From: Lysobacteraceae bacterium
GTDB lineage: Bacteria > Patescibacteriota > Patescibacteriia > JAACEG01
Direction: 5' to 3'
DNA length: 6,199 nt
Assembly (NCBI GenBank): GCA_011682665.1
Contig: JAACEG010000060.1
Location: forward strand, 1 to 6,199
The position numbers and the translations under genes are program-made. Position 1 is the first letter of the stretch, and each line of letters opens with the position of its first letter. This document shows positions 4,293 through 6,199 of this stretch, piece after piece. The notes beneath the pieces are model-generated. The model saw only the letters and a list, made by a program, of their open reading frames with translations, ran no database searches and was not told where the DNA came from.

Positions 4293-5879
4293 ATGTCTCT
4301 TTACAATCAAATAGAAAATAATCCGATGAGTAATCTTCCTGATAACAATAATCAAAATCACTCTCACAAAAAATTATTTTGGATTGGAGGAATTGTTGTT
4401 TTAATAATTTTGGCTATTGTTGGTGGAGTTTTTTATTTTTCCTCAATAAAGAAAACAGGGCGGAAATCAAAAAATGTAGTACAGAATCAGCCCAATCAAA
4501 ATCAAAATATTCAAAAAACTGATAATCAAAAATCAAACCAAGGAATTAAAGATCAAAATCAGGTTAATCAAACTGAAACAAAGGTTTATTCAAAGAAATT
4601 GGGGAAATTATTTAAAGAGATATATCCTAACAAGAATGGAATTTTTTTCAGTCCTGATGGGCAATATTACGTTTATGTAATTAAATCTGGTAAAAAGTAT
4701 TCTATGATTTTAGATGGGAAAAAGCAAAAAGAATATGACGAGATAAACGATGGCTTTGTCTTCAGTCCTAATAGCCAACACTTTGTTTACGCAGCAAAAT
4801 CTGCTAATAAATGGTTTATAGTGTTTGATGGAAAAGAACAAAAAAAATATGATAGAGTAGTTTGTGGGGCTAATTCGTGGCCTATTTTCAGTCCCGATAG
4901 CCAACATCTCGCCTATATAGCTATATCTGGGGAAAAACAAGAGATAGTCTTAGATGGAAAAGAAATGAAGAAATATGACAGTGCATGGGATCTTACCTTT
5001 AGCCCCGATAGTCAACACTTTGCCTACACAGCGAGATTAAATAACAAACATTTTGTTGTTTTAGACGGAAAGGAACAAAAGAAATATGATGATATAGGAA
5101 TTCTTATTTTTAGTCCCGATAGTCAACATTTTGCCTATGCAGTCGGATTTAAAGAAAAAGAATTTGTTGTTTTAGATGGGCAAGAACAGAAAAAATATGA
5201 TAGAGTGTGGGATCTTACCTTTAGCCCCGATAGTCAACATTTTGCCTATGTAGTCAGATTTAAAGAAAAAGAATTTGTTGTCTTAGATGGGCAAGAACAA
5301 AAGAAATATGACGAGATAACAAAGATTACTTTTTATCCACACAATCAATTAGTTTACTTAGCAAAATTAAATGATAAATTGTTTATAGTCTCAGATAGTA
5401 GAGAAGAACAGAAAAAATATGATAGAGTGTGGGATCTTACCTTCAGTCCCGATAGCCAACATTTTGTCTATATAACAAGATTAAATGGAAAATATTTTGT
5501 TGTCTTAGACGGGAAAAGGCAAAAAGAATATAACAGCAAAATATGGAAGGTAGAAGATGTTATCTTTAGTCTTAATGGTTTGCATCTTGCCTATACAGTA
5601 TACTCTATCCATCCTCACGATAACAAATATTTTGTAGTTATAGACGGAAAAGAACAAAAGAAATATGATTATATGTGCCATGCTGTCTTCAGTCATGATA
5701 GCCAACATTATGCTTACGTGGCGAAATTAAATGGAAAATATTTTGTTGTCTTTGACGGCCACGAGTTGAAAGATCATCAAGGAGAAATTTTTAATCCTCA
5801 TTTTACCAAAAACTATTTTAACTATAATGTAGTCCAAGACAATAGAGAAGTTTGGTTTGTGAGCAGGAAAGTGGATTAG
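4293..5879 (+). CDS. Membrane-anchored PD40/WD40-like beta-propeller protein (protein B)
   Basis: The 528-residue protein has a short Asn-rich N-terminus, one hydrophobic helix (about 29-50), an Asn/Gln-rich linker (to about 95) and a large repeat ectodomain. Ten repeats start at residues 119, 157, 199, 236, 273, 310, 347, 384, 425 and 466, with a degenerate eleventh from about 500. The unit is usually 37 residues: FSPDSQHFAY at the start, then KxFVVLDG and EQKKYD. FSPDS-type repeats are typical of TolB/PD40 propeller blades. No enzyme site is visible; ligand or protein binding outside the membrane is inferred. It follows the Mrp-like gene by 15 bases, so it is probably co-transcribed with the cofactor operon, although its anchor is paralogous to that of protein A. 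The stop is TAG and no clear T-rich terminator follows. Confidence 0.9.
   Translation: MSLYNQIENNPMSNLPDNNNQNHSHKKLFWIGGIVVLIILAIVGGVFYFSSIKKTGRKSKNVVQNQPNQNQNIQKTDNQKSNQGIKDQNQVNQTETKVYSKKLGKLFKEIYPNKNGIFFSPDGQYYVYVIKSGKKYSMILDGKKQKEYDEINDGFVFSPNSQHFVYAAKSANKWFIVFDGKEQKKYDRVVCGANSWPIFSPDSQHLAYIAISGEKQEIVLDGKEMKKYDSAWDLTFSPDSQHFAYTARLNNKHFVVLDGKEQKKYDDIGILIFSPDSQHFAYAVGFKEKEFVVLDGQEQKKYDRVWDLTFSPDSQHFAYVVRFKEKEFVVLDGQEQKKYDEITKITFYPHNQLVYLAKLNDKLFIVSDSREEQKKYDRVWDLTFSPDSQHFVYITRLNGKYFVVLDGKRQKEYNSKIWKVEDVIFSLNGLHLAYTVYSIHPHDNKYFVVIDGKEQKKYDYMCHAVFSHDSQHYAYVAKLNGKYFVVFDGHELKDHQGEIFNPHFTKNYFNYNVVQDNREVWFVSRKVD
4304..4571 (+). repeat. Paralogous anchor segment, copy 2 (with 342-588)
   Basis: This is the direct-repeat partner of 342-588 and encodes the same tail, helix and Gln/Asn linker. 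It carries an extra seven codons just after the helix (around GRKSKNV, residues 56-62). The two copies bracket the ectodomain of A, the tail remnant and the whole cofactor operon. Confidence 0.85.
4647..5876 (+). repeat. In-frame tandem repeats, mostly 111 bp, encoding propeller blades
   Basis: Units starting at 4998, 5109, 5220, 5331 and 5442 keep an exact 111-base period; the outer units vary (114, 126, 123 and 123 bases, and a short last one). The units at 5109 and 5220 differ at only four of their first 80 bases. A 40-base run at 5182-5221 is repeated exactly at 5404-5443, two periods away. The spread of near-identical patches among older diverged units indicates recent duplication or gene conversion within the gene. 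Confidence 0.85.
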
Positions 5880-5889
5880 AATTATTCCA

Positions 5890-5953
5890 CTACCACTTTA
5901 ATACAGGTTAAAATGGTAGTTGACTACCAGTTTAATATGGGTTATTATGGTAG
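5890..5953. repeat. Twin 30-bp repeat with inverted ends (CTACCA...TGGTAG)
   Basis: Two direct copies, 5890-5919 and 5924-5953, agree at 25 of 30 positions and are separated by TTGA. Each begins CTACCA and ends TGGTAG. In copy 1 the arms 5890-5901 and 5908-5919 form a 12-base stem with one mismatch around TACAGG. Alternatively TGGTAG (5914-5919) can pair with CTACCA (5924-5929) across TTGA. It overlaps the promoter of the following gene, which suggests an operator. There is no T-tract, so it is unlikely to be a terminator. Confidence 0.75.
5920..5948 (+). promoter_or_regulatory. Sigma70-type promoter of the AAA ATPase gene
   Basis: TTGACT (5920-5925) and TATTAT (5943-5948) have the ideal 17-base spacing. 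The -35 box covers the TTGA spacer between the two 30-bp repeats and the -10 box lies inside the second repeat, so a protein bound to the repeats would block it. The start point would be near 5955, about 45 bases before the ATG. A TATAAT at 5954-5959 has no good -35 partner. Confidence 0.55.
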
Positions 5954-5999
5954 TATAATAAGAAAATAAGCATAGAACTGCAACCAAAACTATAAAAAT

Positions 6000-6199
6000 A
6001 TGATAAAAAGAGATATTTTACAACCAATAATTGACCATTTAGATGAAAAAGAAATCACTGTTATTATTGGTCCCAGGCAGGTTGGCAAGACAACTCTTTT
6101 GGATCAAATTGAAAAATATTTACTTCAGGAAAAGCAGATTTCAAAAACTAACATTTTTCGTTTTAATTTAGATATAATCAGGGATCGGGATTTTTTTCA
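6000..6199 (+). CDS. AAA+ ATPase, ATPase_14/DUF4143 type (3' end outside the window)
   Basis: The first 66 residues are visible, starting MIKRDILQPIIDHLDEKEIT. IIGPRQVGKTTLL (22-34) is a Walker A motif in the exact 'GPRQVGKTT' form typical of the COG1373 family of AAA ATPases, in which an N-terminal ATPase is usually followed by a DUF4143 domain. The segment NIFRFNLDIIRDRD (51-64) fits the next strand of that fold. These genes are widespread in CPR bacteria, archaea and anaerobes, and their role is unsettled; toxin-antitoxin or DNA-related roles have been suggested. The ATG is set by the start of the family's N-terminus, and no Shine-Dalgarno is seen. The Walker B and C-terminal domains are outside the window. 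Confidence 0.85.
   Translation, partial: MIKRDILQPIIDHLDEKEITVIIGPRQVGKTTLLDQIEKYLLQEKQISKTNIFRFNLDIIRDRDFF

Noticed and set aside
4710..5708. Minus-strand open frames at 4710-4940 and 5505-5708
   Set aside because: They are opposite the propeller repeats and repeat themselves (for example MLAI.TED) with the same period, as expected for an antisense shadow of the blades.
4647..5876. CRISPR-like array because of regular repeats
   Set aside because: The period is a whole number of codons, the repeats encode propeller blades, there are no unique spacers of constant length, and no cas genes are nearby.
319..5879. Recoded TGA (glycine), as in some CPR lineages
   Set aside because: All seven visible stops are TAA or TAG, but all frames are open without reading through any TGA, so nothing requires recoding. 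The absence of TGA stops can be explained by AT-richness and small numbers.

Overview
The window is AT-rich and compact, and every gene I can support lies on the + strand. The gene content suggests an anaerobic, poorly characterised bacterium. The best guess is a Patescibacteria/CPR (Parcubacteria-like) genome. The reasons are membrane-anchored ectodomain proteins with Asn/Gln-rich linkers, a PsbP-like domain of the 'YRNEKFGFEVKYP' type, a DUF4143-type AAA ATPase, and a GCGAAGCGA-type palindromic repeat. This placement is an inference: there is no rRNA or other marker gene.

Layout: (1) 3-227 is the 3' end of an unidentified gene. (2) 319-1566 (protein A) is a single-pass membrane protein with two degenerate PsbP-like ectodomains. 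(3) 1567-2056 is a gene-poor stretch. It holds a 22-codon remnant of the C-terminus of protein B's relative, two intrinsic terminators in tandem, a good sigma70-type promoter and a 133-bp imperfect palindrome resembling a MITE or REP element. (4) 2057-4277 is a probable operon for metal-cofactor or Fe-S handling: a ferredoxin-NifX-like fusion, a CooC-like ATPase and a cysteine-free Mrp/NBP35-like ATPase. (5) 4293-5879 (protein B) starts 15 bases after the operon. It has the same N-terminal anchor as protein A but carries a 10-11 repeat PD40/WD40-like beta-propeller. (6) 5890-5953 is a twin 30-bp repeat with an embedded promoter. It precedes the start of an AAA ATPase (6000 to the window end).

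How it fits together: proteins A and B are paralogues with a common cytoplasmic tail, membrane anchor and linker but unrelated ectodomains. Just after A's stop lies an orphan tail that matches B's C-terminus. This is what would remain if a propeller gene at locus A had its ectodomain replaced by PsbP-like domains. The three cofactor genes lie between these two homologous loci, so recombination between them could delete the cassette. The cofactor genes resemble accessory proteins for nitrogenase cofactor (NifX), Ni-CO dehydrogenase (CooC) and Fe-S scaffolding (Mrp), but no client metalloenzyme is visible. Both ATPases lack cysteines that their best-known relatives use to bind metal or clusters. 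This trio and the ectodomain swap are the most interesting parts of the window.
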